64,000 bases of DNA from Rummeliibacillus pycnus (GCF_002884495.1 NZ_KZ614145.1:2184423-2248422), one strand, 5' to 3'. Positions 10,654 through 20,376 are shown, counted from the first letter of the stretch. The notes: a model not told the origin generated them from the sequence alone. Made by a program: numbers and translations.

Positions 10654-11592
10654 TTATTTTCCCCATTTGATTGCTACTGCGCCCCAAGTTAAGCCTCCGC
10701 CGAAACCTACTAAAACGATTAAATCATCATCATGGATTTTACCATCTTCTAAATCTTCTACCAAAGCATTACCAATGGAAGCTGCAGATGTATTACCATA
10801 CTTCTTAATCGCTGTGGACATTTTCTCAGCTGGTAAATCTAAACGTTGTCTTGCTGATTCCATAATACGGATATTTGCTTGGTGTGGAATTAAATAATCT
10901 ACATCGTTCTTTGTATAACCTGCTTTTTCAATCACATTTAATGCTGATTGACCCATTTGGCGAACTGCAAATTTAAATACTTCTCGGCCATTCATAGCAA
11001 TATGATCGTTTTCATTTTGATAAAGGTATTTGCCACCAGTACCATCTGCTCCTAATTCATATGCTAAGATACCTCTACCATCAGAAACTTTACCAACAAT
11101 TGCTGCTGCTGCACCATCACCAAATAGTACGGCTGTGTTACGATCTGACCAGTCAACTATTTTGGAAAGTTTCTCAACACCAACTACTAAAACATAATCA
11201 TAAGCATTATTTTCGATAAATTGTTTTGCTGTCACAAGACCATAAATATAGCCTGAACATGCAGCAGAGATATCCATTGCTGCAGCATTTTTTGCACCTA
11301 GTCGTTCTTGAATCATACATGCAACACTTGGGAATGGTTGATCCGGTGTTACAGTTCCTACCAAAATTAAGCCAACTTGTTCAGCTGTAATTCCTGCATT
11401 TTTTAGCGCATTTTCAGCTGCTTCATATGCCATATCTGACGTATCTTGATTGTCTTCCGCAATACGTCTTTCTTCTATTCCAGTACGTGTACGAATCCAT
11501 TCATCGGAAGTATCCATCATTTTTTCAAGGTCAAAGTTTGTCACGACCTTTTCTGGAACGCATCTTCCTACTCCAATAATACCAGCATTCAT
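10654..11592 (-). CDS. fabH: 3-oxoacyl-ACP synthase III, FabH
   Basis: A 312-residue ketoacyl synthase that starts fatty-acid synthesis by joining an acyl-CoA primer to malonyl-ACP. The catalytic triad is C112 (SAACSGY), H237 (PHQANIR) and N267 (YGNTSA). In Bacillales this enzyme usually prefers branched primers, but that cannot be read here. The promoter and a FapR-like operator lie just upstream. B. subtilis has two fabH copies; only one is visible in this window. Confidence 0.97.
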   Translation of the reverse strand: MNAGIIGVGRCVPEKVVTNFDLEKMMDTSDEWIRTRTGIEERRIAEDNQDTSDMAYEAAENALKNAGITAEQVGLILVGTVTPDQPFPSVACMIQERLGAKNAAAMDISAACSGYIYGLVTAKQFIENNAYDYVLVVGVEKLSKIVDWSDRNTAVLFGDGAAAAIVGKVSDGRGILAYELGADGTGGKYLYQNENDHIAMNGREVFKFAVRQMGQSALNVIEKAGYTKNDVDYLIPHQANIRIMESARQRLDLPAEKMSTAIKKYGNTSAASIGNALVEDLEDGKIHDDDLIVLVGFGGGLTWGAVAIKWGK

Positions 11593-11622
11593 GAGGTAGC
11601 GCCTCTCTTCTTATTATCAATT

Positions 11623-11641
11623 ATTAGTATCTGGTCTTAAT
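11623..11641. promoter_or_regulatory. FapR-like operator of fabH-fabF
   Basis: ATTAGTATCTGGTCTTAAT is an imperfect palindrome close to the known FapR operator (TTAGTACC-type half sites). It covers the start-site side of the fabH promoter, where FapR would repress until malonyl-CoA rises. The gene for FapR itself is not in the window. Confidence 0.7.
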
Positions 11642-11668
11642 TATAACGAATATTTTTTTACTTTTCAA
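11640..11668 (-). promoter_or_regulatory. Promoter of fabH-fabF
   Basis: On the minus strand TTGAAA (11668-11663), a 17-bp spacer and a perfect TATAAT (11645-11640), followed at once by the FapR-like palindrome. Confidence 0.75.
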
Positions 11669-11784
11669 CATTTCGCCATTACTTTACCGTTTAATAAAAG
11701 ACGAACACAAAAAGTTTCTTTTAAAAAAACAATTAAATATGTTATGATAGAAGAGATAGAAAAGTTAGTTAGAGGTGAAACAAA

Positions 11785-11988
11785 ATGAGATACATCATAT
11801 TAGTTATTTGGTCTGCACTATTAGTTTCTACACTAAACTATGTAGTAAGCTCTATTAACAATGCAACATTAGATGCCGCTGGATTTAAAAAAGGCTTATT
11901 AATTTCACTTGTAATTTCTGTGTTACTTCTTGTAATTGATGCAGTAATTCCAAAGAATTCACCTAAAGAAATCGGACATCAAGAATAA
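11785..11988 (+). CDS. Small DUF2929-like membrane protein
   Basis: A 67-residue protein with two membrane segments (about 2-22 and 37-54) and a charged tail PKNSPKEIGHQE. The N terminus MRYIILVIWSALLVSTLNYV and the mid-protein asparagine-rich loop resemble the DUF2929/YjzD-like proteins found near fabH in Bacillales. Function is unknown. AGAGGTGA precedes the ATG. A weak promoter (TTTAAA, 17 bp, TATGAT at 11743-11748) lies upstream. It is transcribed divergently from fabH. Confidence 0.75.
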   Translation: MRYIILVIWSALLVSTLNYVVSSINNATLDAAGFKKGLLISLVISVLLLVIDAVIPKNSPKEIGHQE

Positions 11989-11990
11989 TG

Positions 11991-12024
11991 AAAATCCTGC
12001 CCATTATACAGGCAGGATTTTTAC
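11991..12024 (+). terminator. Terminator of the small DUF2929-like gene
   Basis: AAAATCCTGCC (11991-12001) pairs with GGCAGGATTTT (12011-12021), then T-rich sequence. Confidence 0.88.
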
Positions 12025-12030
12025 TTTTAA

Positions 12031-12076
12031 AAAAGGCTGTCAATATGCAGATTCGATCACCGCTTATTGACAGCCT
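12031..12076 (-). terminator. Terminator of clpB
   Basis: AGGCTGTCAATA (12034-12045) pairs with TATTGACAGCCT (12065-12076). A T run follows on the minus strand. Confidence 0.85.
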
Positions 12077-12136
12077 CATTTCTTTGAGTTTTGATACTTT
12101 TAACCAATAGTCATTTATCTTTAGTTTCTTCTTATA

Positions 12137-14287
12137 TTATTGAGCTTTTTCACTACGAATGGATGCTTTGTTGCCATCCATATATACCACAACTTTATCG
12201 CCTGGTAATGTGTCACCTTTTAATAATTCCTGTGCTACAATCGTTTCAATATTTCGTTGGATAAAACGACGTAGTGGACGTGCACCAAATGCTGGATCTA
12301 CACCTTCTTTTGCAATCCATTGTAGCACATCATCTTCAACGACTAGTTCAATTTCTTGTTCAGCTACACGTTGTTGTAAGTAGCCAATGTATTTTAGGGC
12401 GATTTGATAAAAATGCTCGTCAGTCAATGAATGGAACATGATAATATCATCTAAACGATTTAACAATTCTGGTTTAAAATGTTGTTTTAAAGCAGACATT
12501 ACTAAATCTTCAATTGCATGTTTGTTTTCTTCCTCTTTCATATCAAGTAAATAATTTGAACCAATATTAGAAGTTAGGATGATCACTGTATTTGTAAAGT
12601 TTACTGTTCTTCCTTGACTATCTGTGATTCGCCCATCATCCAAGATTTGAAGTAAAACATTCGCAACATCTGGATGTGCTTTTTCAATTTCGTCTAATAA
12701 TATTACTGAATAAGGGTTTCTTCGAACAGCTTCTGTTAATTGGCCCCCTTCTTCATAACCGATATAGCCTGGAGGTGCTCCAACTAAACGAGAAACGCTA
12801 TGTTTTTCCATGTATTCAGACATATCAATGCGGATAAAGTGATCTTCAGAGTCAAATAATTGAGCAGCTAAAGCTTTTGCTAACTCAGTTTTACCTACAC
12901 CTGTAGGTCCTAAGAATAAGAATGATCCAATTGGTTTATTAGGATCTTGAATACCAGCTCTAGCTCTCCATACAGCTTCTGTTACTAAGCGAACTGCATC
13001 ATCTTGACCTACAACGCGTTCATGTAATGTGTCTTTCAAATGTAATAATTTTTCGCGTTCACCTTCTACCAATTTTGTGACAGGAATGCCTGTCCATCTT
13101 GAAACAATAGAGGCAATTTCTTCGGATGTTACATCTTCCCGTAAAAGACGCGTATCATTACCTTCTTGCAACGAGTTTTCTAATGTTTGTAATTCTTTTT
13201 CGAGCTCAGGAATCTTACCATGTCGTAAAACTGCTGCTTTATTTAAATCATATTGATTTTCTGCATCTTCCAATTCGCGACGATAGCGATTAAGAATTTC
13301 ACGTTTTTCTTGAATAGTGTGCAGTGATGCTTTTTCGGATTCCCATTGCTCTTTCATTGTTTTAGATGATTCTTTGAGTTGTTCTAATTCATCACGTAAT
13401 GCCACTAAACGTTTTTTACTTGCCTCGTCTTTTTCTTTCATCAAAGCTTGTTCTTCAATTTCAAGTTGCATTTGTCGACGTGTAACTTCATCCAGTTCTT
13501 GTGGCATTGAATCAATTTCTGTACGGATCATTGCACAAGCTTCATCGATTAAGTCGATTGCTTTATCTGGTAAGAAACGTTCTGTTAAATAACGATTAGA
13601 TAGTTCTGCAGCAGCTACTATTGCTCGGTCATGGATTTTAACTGCATGATGTAATTCAAATCTTTCTTTTAATCCACGTAAAATTGAAATTGTATCTTCT
13701 ACTGATGGTTCACGAACTAAAACTTGTTGGAAACGACGTTCTAAAGCAGGGTCTTTTTCAATATACATACGATATTCATCTAAAGTTGTTGCACCAATAC
13801 AGTGTAGTTCACCACGAGCAAGCATTGGTTTTAGCATATTCCCTGCATCCATAGCGCCATCTGTTTTACCAGCACCTACGATTGTATGGATTTCATCGAT
13901 AAATAAGATGATACGTCCATCACTTTCTTTTACTTCTTTTAATACACCTTTCAATCTTTCTTCAAATTGACCACGATAACTAGCACCTGCAATCAATGCA
14001 CTCATATCTAATTCATATATAAGATGATCTTTTAAACCTTCTGGTACATCTTTTTTAACAATTCGTTGGGCTAGTCCTTCTACAATTGCTGTTTTACCTA
14101 CACCTGGTTCACCTATTAATACAGGATTATTTTTTGTTTTACGAGATAGAATCCGAATGACATTTCGGATTTCTTGGTCACGACCAATCACAGGATCCAT
14201 TTTCCCTTTTTTAACTTCTTCCACTAAATTACGTCCAAATTGTTCTAATGGGCTTTTTTGTTCTTCATTGTTCATTTGCATTTGCAT
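12137..14287 (-). CDS. clpB: ClpB disaggregase lacking the N-terminal domain
   Basis: A 716-residue Hsp100 ATPase that should rescue aggregated proteins with DnaK. Walker A motifs are GEPGVGKT (59-66) and GPTGVGKT (460-467); Walker B motifs are IILFIDE and VILLDEIE. A long coiled-coil middle domain lies at about 262-385, which separates it from ClpC and ClpE. Ordinary ClpB is about 860 residues with the first Walker A near 200; here the whole N-terminal Clp_N domain of about 140 residues is missing. The ATG at 14287 has AAAGGAG 9 nt upstream, so the short form is made from the gene start, not from an internal site. Two CtsR boxes flank the promoter. Confidence 0.93.
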   Translation of the reverse strand: MQMQMNNEEQKSPLEQFGRNLVEEVKKGKMDPVIGRDQEIRNVIRILSRKTKNNPVLIGEPGVGKTAIVEGLAQRIVKKDVPEGLKDHLIYELDMSALIAGASYRGQFEERLKGVLKEVKESDGRIILFIDEIHTIVGAGKTDGAMDAGNMLKPMLARGELHCIGATTLDEYRMYIEKDPALERRFQQVLVREPSVEDTISILRGLKERFELHHAVKIHDRAIVAAAELSNRYLTERFLPDKAIDLIDEACAMIRTEIDSMPQELDEVTRRQMQLEIEEQALMKEKDEASKKRLVALRDELEQLKESSKTMKEQWESEKASLHTIQEKREILNRYRRELEDAENQYDLNKAAVLRHGKIPELEKELQTLENSLQEGNDTRLLREDVTSEEIASIVSRWTGIPVTKLVEGEREKLLHLKDTLHERVVGQDDAVRLVTEAVWRARAGIQDPNKPIGSFLFLGPTGVGKTELAKALAAQLFDSEDHFIRIDMSEYMEKHSVSRLVGAPPGYIGYEEGGQLTEAVRRNPYSVILLDEIEKAHPDVANVLLQILDDGRITDSQGRTVNFTNTVIILTSNIGSNYLLDMKEEENKHAIEDLVMSALKQHFKPELLNRLDDIIMFHSLTDEHFYQIALKYIGYLQQRVAEQEIELVVEDDVLQWIAKEGVDPAFGARPLRRFIQRNIETIVAQELLKGDTLPGDKVVVYMDGNKASIRSEKAQ

Positions 14288-14304
14288 AAGATCCAACTCC
14301 TTTG

Positions 14305-14321
14305 TTTGACCTTTATTGACC
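14305..14321 (-). promoter_or_regulatory. CtsR operator 1 of clpB
   Basis: On the minus strand GGTCAATAAAGGTCAAA, the tandem heptad GGTCAAA-N3-GGTCAAA with one mismatch. It lies between the -10 box and the clpB ribosome site, a position that would block transcription. Confidence 0.88.
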
Positions 14322-14335
14322 TTTTGATTAATTAC

Positions 14336-14364
14336 ATTATAGTTCTATTAAATTTAAATGTAAA
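14336..14364 (-). promoter_or_regulatory. Promoter of clpB
   Basis: On the minus strand TTTACA (14364-14359), a 17-bp spacer and TATAAT (14341-14336), bracketed by the two CtsR boxes. Confidence 0.75.
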
Positions 14365-14372
14365 GTGAAATG

Positions 14373-14389
14373 TTTGACCTTTTTTGACT
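14373..14389 (-). promoter_or_regulatory. CtsR operator 2 of clpB
   Basis: On the minus strand AGTCAAAAAAGGTCAAA, the CtsR heptad pair with one mismatch, just upstream of the -35 box. Confidence 0.8.
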
Positions 14390-14508
14390 TTTTTAATTTT
14401 CCATTTTTATTTTAAATTCCAAAATTAATGTGACATTTTGTATATATGTTATATAATTCAAAATACCTATGATATAATAAAGAAAAATAAGTGAAGGTTG
14501 TAGATGAT

Positions 14509-15213
14509 ATGGTAACTATTTTTAATATCGAACCATTACCTCCTAAAATCCGTAAGATTTTCAAAGAAAATGGTTCAATAGTTAAAGTTTCAAAAGGCAG
14601 CCACTTATGCTTAGAAGGTGCACCAGTTAAGGATATTATCTATGTTGTATCGGGAAAGGTTATTTTATCCAAAGAGAATGTTAGCGGAAAAGAGTTAACA
14701 CTTCGTATTTGCGGTAGTAATGACTGTATTGGAGAAGGTATTATTTTCAGTAAAACAGGCTACTATCCGTTTAGTGCTAAAGCTTTAGAAAATTCAAATA
14801 TTATTACGATCGATAAAAACTTATTTGAAATGTGCTTAAGTCAAGAACCTGATATGCTAATAGAATGCATAAAATGGTTACAGCTTCAAAATTTAAAAAC
14901 ACAAACAAAACTTCGTGATCTACTTTTATATGGTAAGAAAGGTGCTCTCTATTCAACTATTATTCGATTAACTAATACGTATGGTATATTACAAGATAAT
15001 GGTGATATTGTGATTGATTATCCTGTAACGAATTCTAATTTGGCTAACCATTGTGCTACAAGCCGTGAAGTCATTAATCGAATGTTGAATGATTTAAAAA
15101 AGTCCAACGTTTTATCGTTTGAAAAGAGCATAATTACAGTTCATAATTTGAATTTTTTAAAAGATGAATGCGAATGTGAAAATTGCCCTTTAAGCGTTTG
15201 TCGTATTGATTAA
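14509..15213 (+). CDS. fnr: Fnr, oxygen-sensing Crp/Fnr regulator with C-terminal Fe-S ligands
   Basis: A Crp/Fnr-type activator: an N-terminal cyclic-nucleotide-like beta-roll, a dimer helix, and a winged-helix domain with the recognition segment NHCATSREVINRML. The C terminus has CECENCPLSVC, which contains the C-X2-C-X4-C arrangement that binds a 4Fe-4S cluster in B. subtilis Fnr, where it lies at the same distance from the end. It should therefore switch on anaerobic genes when O2 is low. The ATG at 14509 follows GAAGG by 11 nt; a GTG at 14491 is the alternative. A TATAAT is at 14473-14478. It is divergent from clpB. Confidence 0.88.
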   Translation: MVTIFNIEPLPPKIRKIFKENGSIVKVSKGSHLCLEGAPVKDIIYVVSGKVILSKENVSGKELTLRICGSNDCIGEGIIFSKTGYYPFSAKALENSNIITIDKNLFEMCLSQEPDMLIECIKWLQLQNLKTQTKLRDLLLYGKKGALYSTIIRLTNTYGILQDNGDIVIDYPVTNSNLANHCATSREVINRMLNDLKKSNVLSFEKSIITVHNLNFLKDECECENCPLSVCRID

Positions 15214-15253
15214 TAGTCAATTATAGATATACCCAACTACAAAATAACTATAC

Positions 15254-15296
15254 AAAAAGCTTGGTGCGCAAGTTTATATATGCGACCAAGCTTTTT
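15254..15296. terminator. Bidirectional terminator between fnr and the ABC pair
   Basis: AAAAAGCTTGGT-GCGCA pairs with TGCG-ACCAAGCTTTTT, with one mismatch, and A/T runs on both sides. It serves convergent fnr (+) and the ABC transporter operon (-). Confidence 0.85.
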
Positions 15297-15329
15297 GTTG
15301 TCTCATTCAAAAGTATTTTTCTGTTAATT

Positions 15330-15992
15330 TTAAAGCTGTAGCTGATTGAAATTTTTATGTTTCAATTCGAGTACGATGTCACATTCATTAGCAATTTCTC
15401 TTTCATGTGTTATGACGATGACACATTTACCTTGTTCATGTGAAAGTTCCTTAAATAATTTAACGATTTCCAAAGAATTTCTTTCGTCTAAGTTTCCTGT
15501 TGGCTCATCAGCAACAACTAGTTTTGCATCACAGCACATGGCACGTACAATTGCAACACGCTGTTGTTGACCACCTGAAAGATGTTGGACATTTTTCTGT
15601 GCCATTTCCTTTGTAATTCCTACTTTTTCTAGCATGGAAAATGCATACTCTTTCCTATTAGAGTGCTTACTATGAGTAATTTCCATTGCGGAAATTATAT
15701 TATCTACCGCTGACATATACGGAAGTAAGTTATAGGATTGAAATACAATCGATACATATTGATTACGATATTTTGTTAAACCAATTTTTTTAATTGACTT
15801 TCCTTCATATAGAATTTCCCCCTTTTTAGGAATATCTAGTCCAGCAATAAGGGAAAGAAAAGTCGTTTTCCCGGAACCACTTGAGCCCAAAATACTGTAT
15901 AATTTACCATTTTCAAACGTCAGGTTAATATCATTATATAGCGTATCTCCCTTATTGTTATACCAATAATTTACATCTCTTACTGCTAACAT
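15330..15992 (-). CDS. ABC transporter ATP-binding protein, MacB/LolD type
   Basis: A 220-residue ATPase. Walker A is GSSGSGKTT, the signature is LSGGQQQRVA, Walker B is LVVADEPTGNLD and the switch histidine is in ITHERE. The PTGNLD form is typical of MacB/LolD/FtsE ATPases that power FtsX-like permeases. It follows the permease gene by 12 bp, and a ribosome site (AGAAGGTG) lies in the gap. Such pairs export peptides or antibiotics or act in envelope sensing. No two-component system is adjacent, so the substrate remains open. Confidence 0.9.
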   Translation of the reverse strand: MLAVRDVNYWYNNKGDTLYNDINLTFENGKLYSILGSSGSGKTTFLSLIAGLDIPKKGEILYEGKSIKKIGLTKYRNQYVSIVFQSYNLLPYMSAVDNIISAMEITHSKHSNRKEYAFSMLEKVGITKEMAQKNVQHLSGGQQQRVAIVRAMCCDAKLVVADEPTGNLDERNSLEIVKLFKELSHEQGKCVIVITHEREIANECDIVLELKHKNFNQLQL

Positions 15993-16004
15993 TCGATCAC
16001 CTTC

Positions 16005-17552
16005 TTATGAGATTAAGATTTTTTTCGGTTGCATACGCATTACACCAATTGATGCAATGATGATAGCTAGGAAACTAATCGCTAAACCTAATCCACCTAA
16101 TTCGACTAGTTCTTTCAATGATAGTGTAATAGTAAGATTTTTAATTTGCTTTGCCTCAGCAGCACTGGAAGCGCCAAAGTTTGCGAATGCTCGTTCAGCT
16201 CCCCCATTTTTAGATTCTCCTTGTCCTTGCATTTGACCTGGACCTCCCCCTTGCCATGAACCACCTTGACCTCTTTGTCCATATGATGCTGAAACAGTTG
16301 TAGTAGCTTGTTGTTCCAAGAGTTGTTTACCAACCACATTCCCAACAAATTTGCCACTTATACCTGCAATGCATAAAGCAATTACTAAAACCACAAGCAA
16401 TTCTGTAAAGAACTGACTTATAATTTTCTTACGTTTTTCGCCAAGTGATAGCAATACACCAATTTCATATTTTCGTTCACGAATCATTAGAATAACGATT
16501 AATGCTAAGATTACTGTCCCTGCAACAGATACAAGAATGACAATCTTGTGTGCAAAGCTTTCTACATTTGTTAACGGTTGAATCATTTGCTCATAGACTT
16601 GATTATTCGTTGTTAAGCTGTACGTATCTGTATCAAGCCCAGCCTTTTTAGCTTGCTTTACAAATGTATTCATTTTCTCTGGATCTGATAATGTATAGAC
16701 TACAGAATCTGCAGTATCTTTATACTCAGAACCTTTCATTTTATTAGCAAATGTATATGATGTATAAATTGCATTGTATGGGTTTAATGCTTCTATACGC
16801 ATACTTCTTGCATCAGCAGTTTCAGAAGATTTGTAAATACCGACTACTTTTAACTTGTAAACCGTATCTTCATTTTCCGTATTTGTTACTTTAATCGTAT
16901 CGCCTACAGTAATATTATTTGCCTTTGCTAAATTTGTTTCGATTACAGCTTTATTTGTCCCTTCATCTTTAGCTGTAATACCGACACCTTTTATTATTTT
17001 GGCTGTACCATTCGTAAATTTACTTGCAGTAGCAGTTGAATTTGTTCCTTGTATTGTGATGTCTCCTGCTGTCATTCTCATTATTCGCATGCCACCAGCT
17101 GGTCCAACTTGTTGACTATTTTGATTTTCCCCCGATTTATCTGTACTTGATTGATCATCAGAAGAAATTGAATCGAAAGATTTTGCATTCACTGATGTAG
17201 ATGATGAAATACTATAAGATGAAACATTGTCTAATTTAGCTAGCGTATTTATCGTTTTCAAATCAACTGGTGTAATTGAAAAACTTCCAGGATCCGGTCT
17301 ATCATTCTTGTTATCAGACGATTTGCTCTCACTAGAAGAGTTCACTTTTTTAAAAGCATTCTTCATATTTGTGGTGAGGGTGACCGTTGCCCCCATACTT
17401 TTCTTTGCATTTTCAGTTGCCTTCAATGAAGCACTTTGTATTGTTAATCCTGCCAAGATGAATATTAAAATCGCTGAGAAAACAAAAGTTAGTAAAAGAG
17501 TTCTTCCTTTTTTCGCTTTTGTACTATAAAAAGCTCGTTTTATAAAATTCAT
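16005..17552 (-). CDS. ABC transporter permease, FtsX/MacB type, with Gly/Gln-rich insert
   Basis: A 515-residue permease. One membrane segment is at about 17-38, followed by a large extracellular domain to about 340, then three membrane segments (about 342-364, 388-410, 488-508). The extracellular part has Ser-rich linkers (for example near 68-82 and 125-150). Between membrane segments 3 and 4 lies an unusual Gly/Gln-rich stretch (GQRGQGGSWQGGGPGQMQGQ, about 423-445). AGGAGG precedes the ATG. It forms a two-gene operon with the ATPase downstream. Function as an exporter or mechanotransmission pair is inferred from the family. Confidence 0.88.
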   Translation of the reverse strand: MNFIKRAFYSTKAKKGRTLLLTFVFSAILIFILAGLTIQSASLKATENAKKSMGATVTLTTNMKNAFKKVNSSSESKSSDNKNDRPDPGSFSITPVDLKTINTLAKLDNVSSYSISSSTSVNAKSFDSISSDDQSSTDKSGENQNSQQVGPAGGMRIMRMTAGDITIQGTNSTATASKFTNGTAKIIKGVGITAKDEGTNKAVIETNLAKANNITVGDTIKVTNTENEDTVYKLKVVGIYKSSETADARSMRIEALNPYNAIYTSYTFANKMKGSEYKDTADSVVYTLSDPEKMNTFVKQAKKAGLDTDTYSLTTNNQVYEQMIQPLTNVESFAHKIVILVSVAGTVILALIVILMIRERKYEIGVLLSLGEKRKKIISQFFTELLVVLVIALCIAGISGKFVGNVVGKQLLEQQATTTVSASYGQRGQGGSWQGGGPGQMQGQGESKNGGAERAFANFGASSAAEAKQIKNLTITLSLKELVELGGLGLAISFLAIIIASIGVMRMQPKKILIS

Positions 17553-17710
17553 TCTTTAGCCTCCTATCATTTTATAGTTGTAGATGTAGTATTCTTTTTT
17601 GGATTGGCATGTGTCCTTCATCTCGAGCTCGTTGAAAATGAAGAAATCATTTGCCCGATCGTTTTACAGACATAGTATATAAATTGAATGTATCAGGAAT
17701 ATGTCAAGAC

Positions 17711-17742
17711 AAAAAAACACTATATCTTTTGAAGATATAGTG
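17711..17742 (-). terminator. Hairpin with T run upstream of the ABC operon
   Basis: CACTATATCTT (17718-17728) pairs with AAGATATAGTG (17732-17742) with a 3-nt loop. A run of seven T follows on the minus strand. It may be a second terminator behind yitW or an attenuator for the ABC operon. The rest of the gap 17,553-17,880 shows nothing clear. Confidence 0.55.
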
Positions 17743-17880
17743 TAGAGTGGTTCTATAAAAGTTTAAAAGGTTACAGAATAATTTTCTTCCTATGTTATCC
17801 AAATTAACAAATTTGCAAATCATTAAATTCCCGTATATTTTAGATAGATTTCACATTATGAATTTTATTCCTTTTAAACA

Positions 17881-17915
17881 AAAAAATCAGTGAGCGCTAT
17901 ATAGCCCCACTGATT
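17881..17915 (-). terminator. Terminator of yitV-yitW
   Basis: AATCAGTG (17885-17892) pairs with CACTGATT (17908-17915) with an inner GCTAT/ATAGC stem. A T run follows on the minus strand, right after yitW. Confidence 0.8.
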
Positions 17916-17926
17916 AAAATTTTCTA

Positions 17927-18235
17927 TTATCGAATGCCTAATGCCATTTTTGCATAACGAGACATCATATCCTTAGACCAAGGTGGATTCCAAACAACAT
18001 TTACATCCACGTCTTTTACTTCCGGAATATCGAATAATGCTGTACGAATTTGGTCAACAATAACTGGACCTAATGGACATCCCATTGAAGTTAACGTCAT
18101 TGTAATTATGCATAATCCTTCTTCGGATAAATCTACATCATAAACTAGACCAAGATTTACTATATCAATTCCCAATTCTGGGTCAATAACATTTTCTAAG
18201 GCACCTAGAATATTTTCTTTTAAATCTGCATCCAT
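17927..18235 (-). CDS. yitW: MIP18/DUF59 family protein YitW
   Basis: A 102-residue protein of the DUF59 (MIP18, SufT-like) family, implicated in Fe-S cluster assembly or transfer. It has the conserved DPELG near residue 18, the cysteine motif TSMGCPLG near 49-56, and the C-terminal NPPWSKDMMS. GAAAGGGGA lies upstream of the ATG. It follows yitV by about 50 bp in the order seen in B. subtilis. The precise client is unknown. Confidence 0.9.
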   Translation of the reverse strand: MDADLKENILGALENVIDPELGIDIVNLGLVYDVDLSEEGLCIITMTLTSMGCPLGPVIVDQIRTALFDIPEVKDVDVNVVWNPPWSKDMMSRYAKMALGIR

Positions 18236-18287
18236 GGTGTTTCCCCTTTCTCTATAGTGTTAACTTCATCATAACATTACTATTTAA

Positions 18288-19055
18288 TTATGCCAAATGG
18301 TCTGCAAGCCACTGCGTACCAGCTAGCATTCCTGGACGAGATACTTTGTGTCCTGCTTTTTTATCAACGATGAAGGTTATATCTTCAGGATGCCCTAAAT
18401 AATCTTGTTGGATACCTTCATAAAATGCATAAGTTGTAGCAAACGGAACCATATGATCCTTTTTACCATGCCAGAAGAATATAGGACGTCCTGCCATTGT
18501 TTCTGGATGTTTGCTCATATCAAAATAACTTAGAGTCGTTAACATTTTATCTAATTCTTCTTCTGATAGAGGGATTTTAAATCCTTTTTCTTCAATTTCA
18601 GCCATTTGCCCTTTTGCCAGTTCGACATAATTTGGTGCTCCCATCATAACGGCTGCTGTTTGGATCCATGAATACATTTTAAGGCATCCCATTGTTGTTA
18701 TAGCTCCCATAGAAGTTCCAGAAAGGCCAATTTTGTCCGTACCAAGTAATCCTCTTTCTTTCAATTGTTGATATATATAGTTCACTTCTTCAATAGAAGT
18801 AAGGACTACTTCCCAAAAACGTAAGCTCATTTGGACATTATCTAATTTTTCATCACGATCCCCATGCAATAGGGCATCTGGCATAATTACACGAATACCT
18901 TTATTGACAAGCTGATACGCATAATGCAAGTTATGCTCTTTTGCACTCTCAAAACCATGTAAAAAAATAACAACAGGTGTCTTTTCCGTAACTGTTTCCT
19001 CATTATATATATGAAGTAAAGGGATATTGCCCCATGTCTCTTGATCCACTTTCAT
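18288..19055 (-). CDS. yitV: Alpha/beta hydrolase (esterase) YitV
   Basis: A 255-residue cytosolic alpha/beta hydrolase of the prolyl-oligopeptidase-like group. The oxyanion stretch is FLHGFES, the nucleophile elbow GLSGTSMGA, the acid is probably in HGKKDHMVPF, and the histidine is in KAGHKVSRPG. Its B. subtilis counterpart is a putative esterase next to yitW and yitU. GGGAGTG precedes the ATG. The substrate is not known. Confidence 0.88.
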   Translation of the reverse strand: MKVDQETWGNIPLLHIYNEETVTEKTPVVIFLHGFESAKEHNLHYAYQLVNKGIRVIMPDALLHGDRDEKLDNVQMSLRFWEVVLTSIEEVNYIYQQLKERGLLGTDKIGLSGTSMGAITTMGCLKMYSWIQTAAVMMGAPNYVELAKGQMAEIEEKGFKIPLSEEELDKMLTTLSYFDMSKHPETMAGRPIFFWHGKKDHMVPFATTYAFYEGIQQDYLGHPEDITFIVDKKAGHKVSRPGMLAGTQWLADHLA

Positions 19056-19543
19056 CCTATTTCACTCCCTATCTCTATAATGTCATGTTATCAAAAAAAA
19101 GGTATTGTTACAAAGCATTGGCTATTGTCTGATACCTGATTCAAAATCGTGATAGCAGTTTAAATTCTTGAAAAGTAAATGTGTGAGTCGATTTTATCAT
19201 GTAAATTTCATATTAAATCCCGAACATTTACTATTGAATGCTTTTTTCATTATTTTGCTGCATGTAAGTTTACTTTAACATTTATACATAATTACATCCT
19301 TCAAAACATAGATTTTACGAAAGTTAATCATATCAGCGTAAAATAGGGATATTTTGATTTGTACAACTCCTAGTACAACTCCATGTTGTATGATTAAACT
19401 TTGACTAAAAGCTAAAAGAAAGGATAAACTTTATATATATTTTCCTTTAGTAGCAACATTTTCACTGTATTACTAAAAGACAGAAAAACTTGATAAAAGT
19501 TTTATCACCCGATGAAATAGAAGAAACGAAGGGAGTGTTATGA
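19056..19543. other. Divergent intergenic region between yitV and yitU
   Basis: 488 bp, AT-rich, without a credible reading frame. It must hold the two divergent promoters. The only structure I see is a small TACAAC/GTTGTA inverted repeat near 19,374-19,390. Confidence 0.3.
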
Positions 19544-20353
19544 ATGGTACAACCCCATTTGATTGTTTTAGATTTAGATGGTACGCTATTAACCGATGAA
19601 AAAGTGATTTCAGATAAAACGAAGAGCACAATATTAAAGGCAAAAGAAGCAGGTCATGAAGTAATGATTGCTACTGGTAGACCTTATCGTGCGAGTAAAA
19701 TATATTATCATGAACTAGGGTTGCATACGCCAATCGTGAATTTTAATGGAGCTTTTGTACACCATCCATTAAATCATCATTGGCATACTGTTCATAGCCC
19801 TATTGATTTAAAAGTCGTACAAGAAGTAGTTGAATCCTTACACCGTGATCAGTTTGAAAATCTAATTGCTGAGGTAATGGATGATCTATATGTTCAATAC
19901 CATGATGAAAAGTTACTCAATATTTTTAGTATGGGCAATCCGAGAGTGACAACCGGAGCTCTTAGAGATTATTTAAAAGATAATCCTACAAGCTTATTAA
20001 TCCAATCTAACGAGAAAAGTGTACCTATTATTCGTCAGTATTTAGCAGATACAAAAGCTGAACTGATTGATCACAGACGTTGGGGAGATCCTTTCCCAGT
20101 AATTGAAATCGTGAGACATGGAATGAACAAAGCCGTTGGACTTTCGCATGTCGCAAAAGATTTAGGTATTCCTCGTAACCGAATCATTGCTTTTGGTGAT
20201 GAAGATAATGATCTTGAAATGATTGATTATGCTGGTGTGGGTGTTGCAATGGGGAACGGTATCGGCCAATTAAAAAATATCGCAAATGAAATTACCAAAT
20301 CCAATAATGAAGATGGAATTGCAGAATTCCTAATAGACCGTCTTCAATTATAG
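19544..20353 (+). CDS. yitU: HAD-superfamily phosphatase YitU (Cof type)
   Basis: A 269-residue HAD hydrolase with a C2 cap. Motif I is DLDGTLLT near residues 10-17, motif II lies in ATGRPYR, motif III uses K in GMNKAVG, and motif IV is GDEDNDLEM. Members dephosphorylate small metabolites, often flavin or sugar phosphates; the substrate cannot be read here. GAAGGGAGTG precedes the ATG. It is 23 bp ahead of yitS, so the two probably form one transcript. Confidence 0.9.
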   Translation: MVQPHLIVLDLDGTLLTDEKVISDKTKSTILKAKEAGHEVMIATGRPYRASKIYYHELGLHTPIVNFNGAFVHHPLNHHWHTVHSPIDLKVVQEVVESLHRDQFENLIAEVMDDLYVQYHDEKLLNIFSMGNPRVTTGALRDYLKDNPTSLLIQSNEKSVPIIRQYLADTKAELIDHRRWGDPFPVIEIVRHGMNKAVGLSHVAKDLGIPRNRIIAFGDEDNDLEMIDYAGVGVAMGNGIGQLKNIANEITKSNNEDGIAEFLIDRLQL

Positions 20354-20376
20354 AAAATATAGGAGGAATTTAAAAA

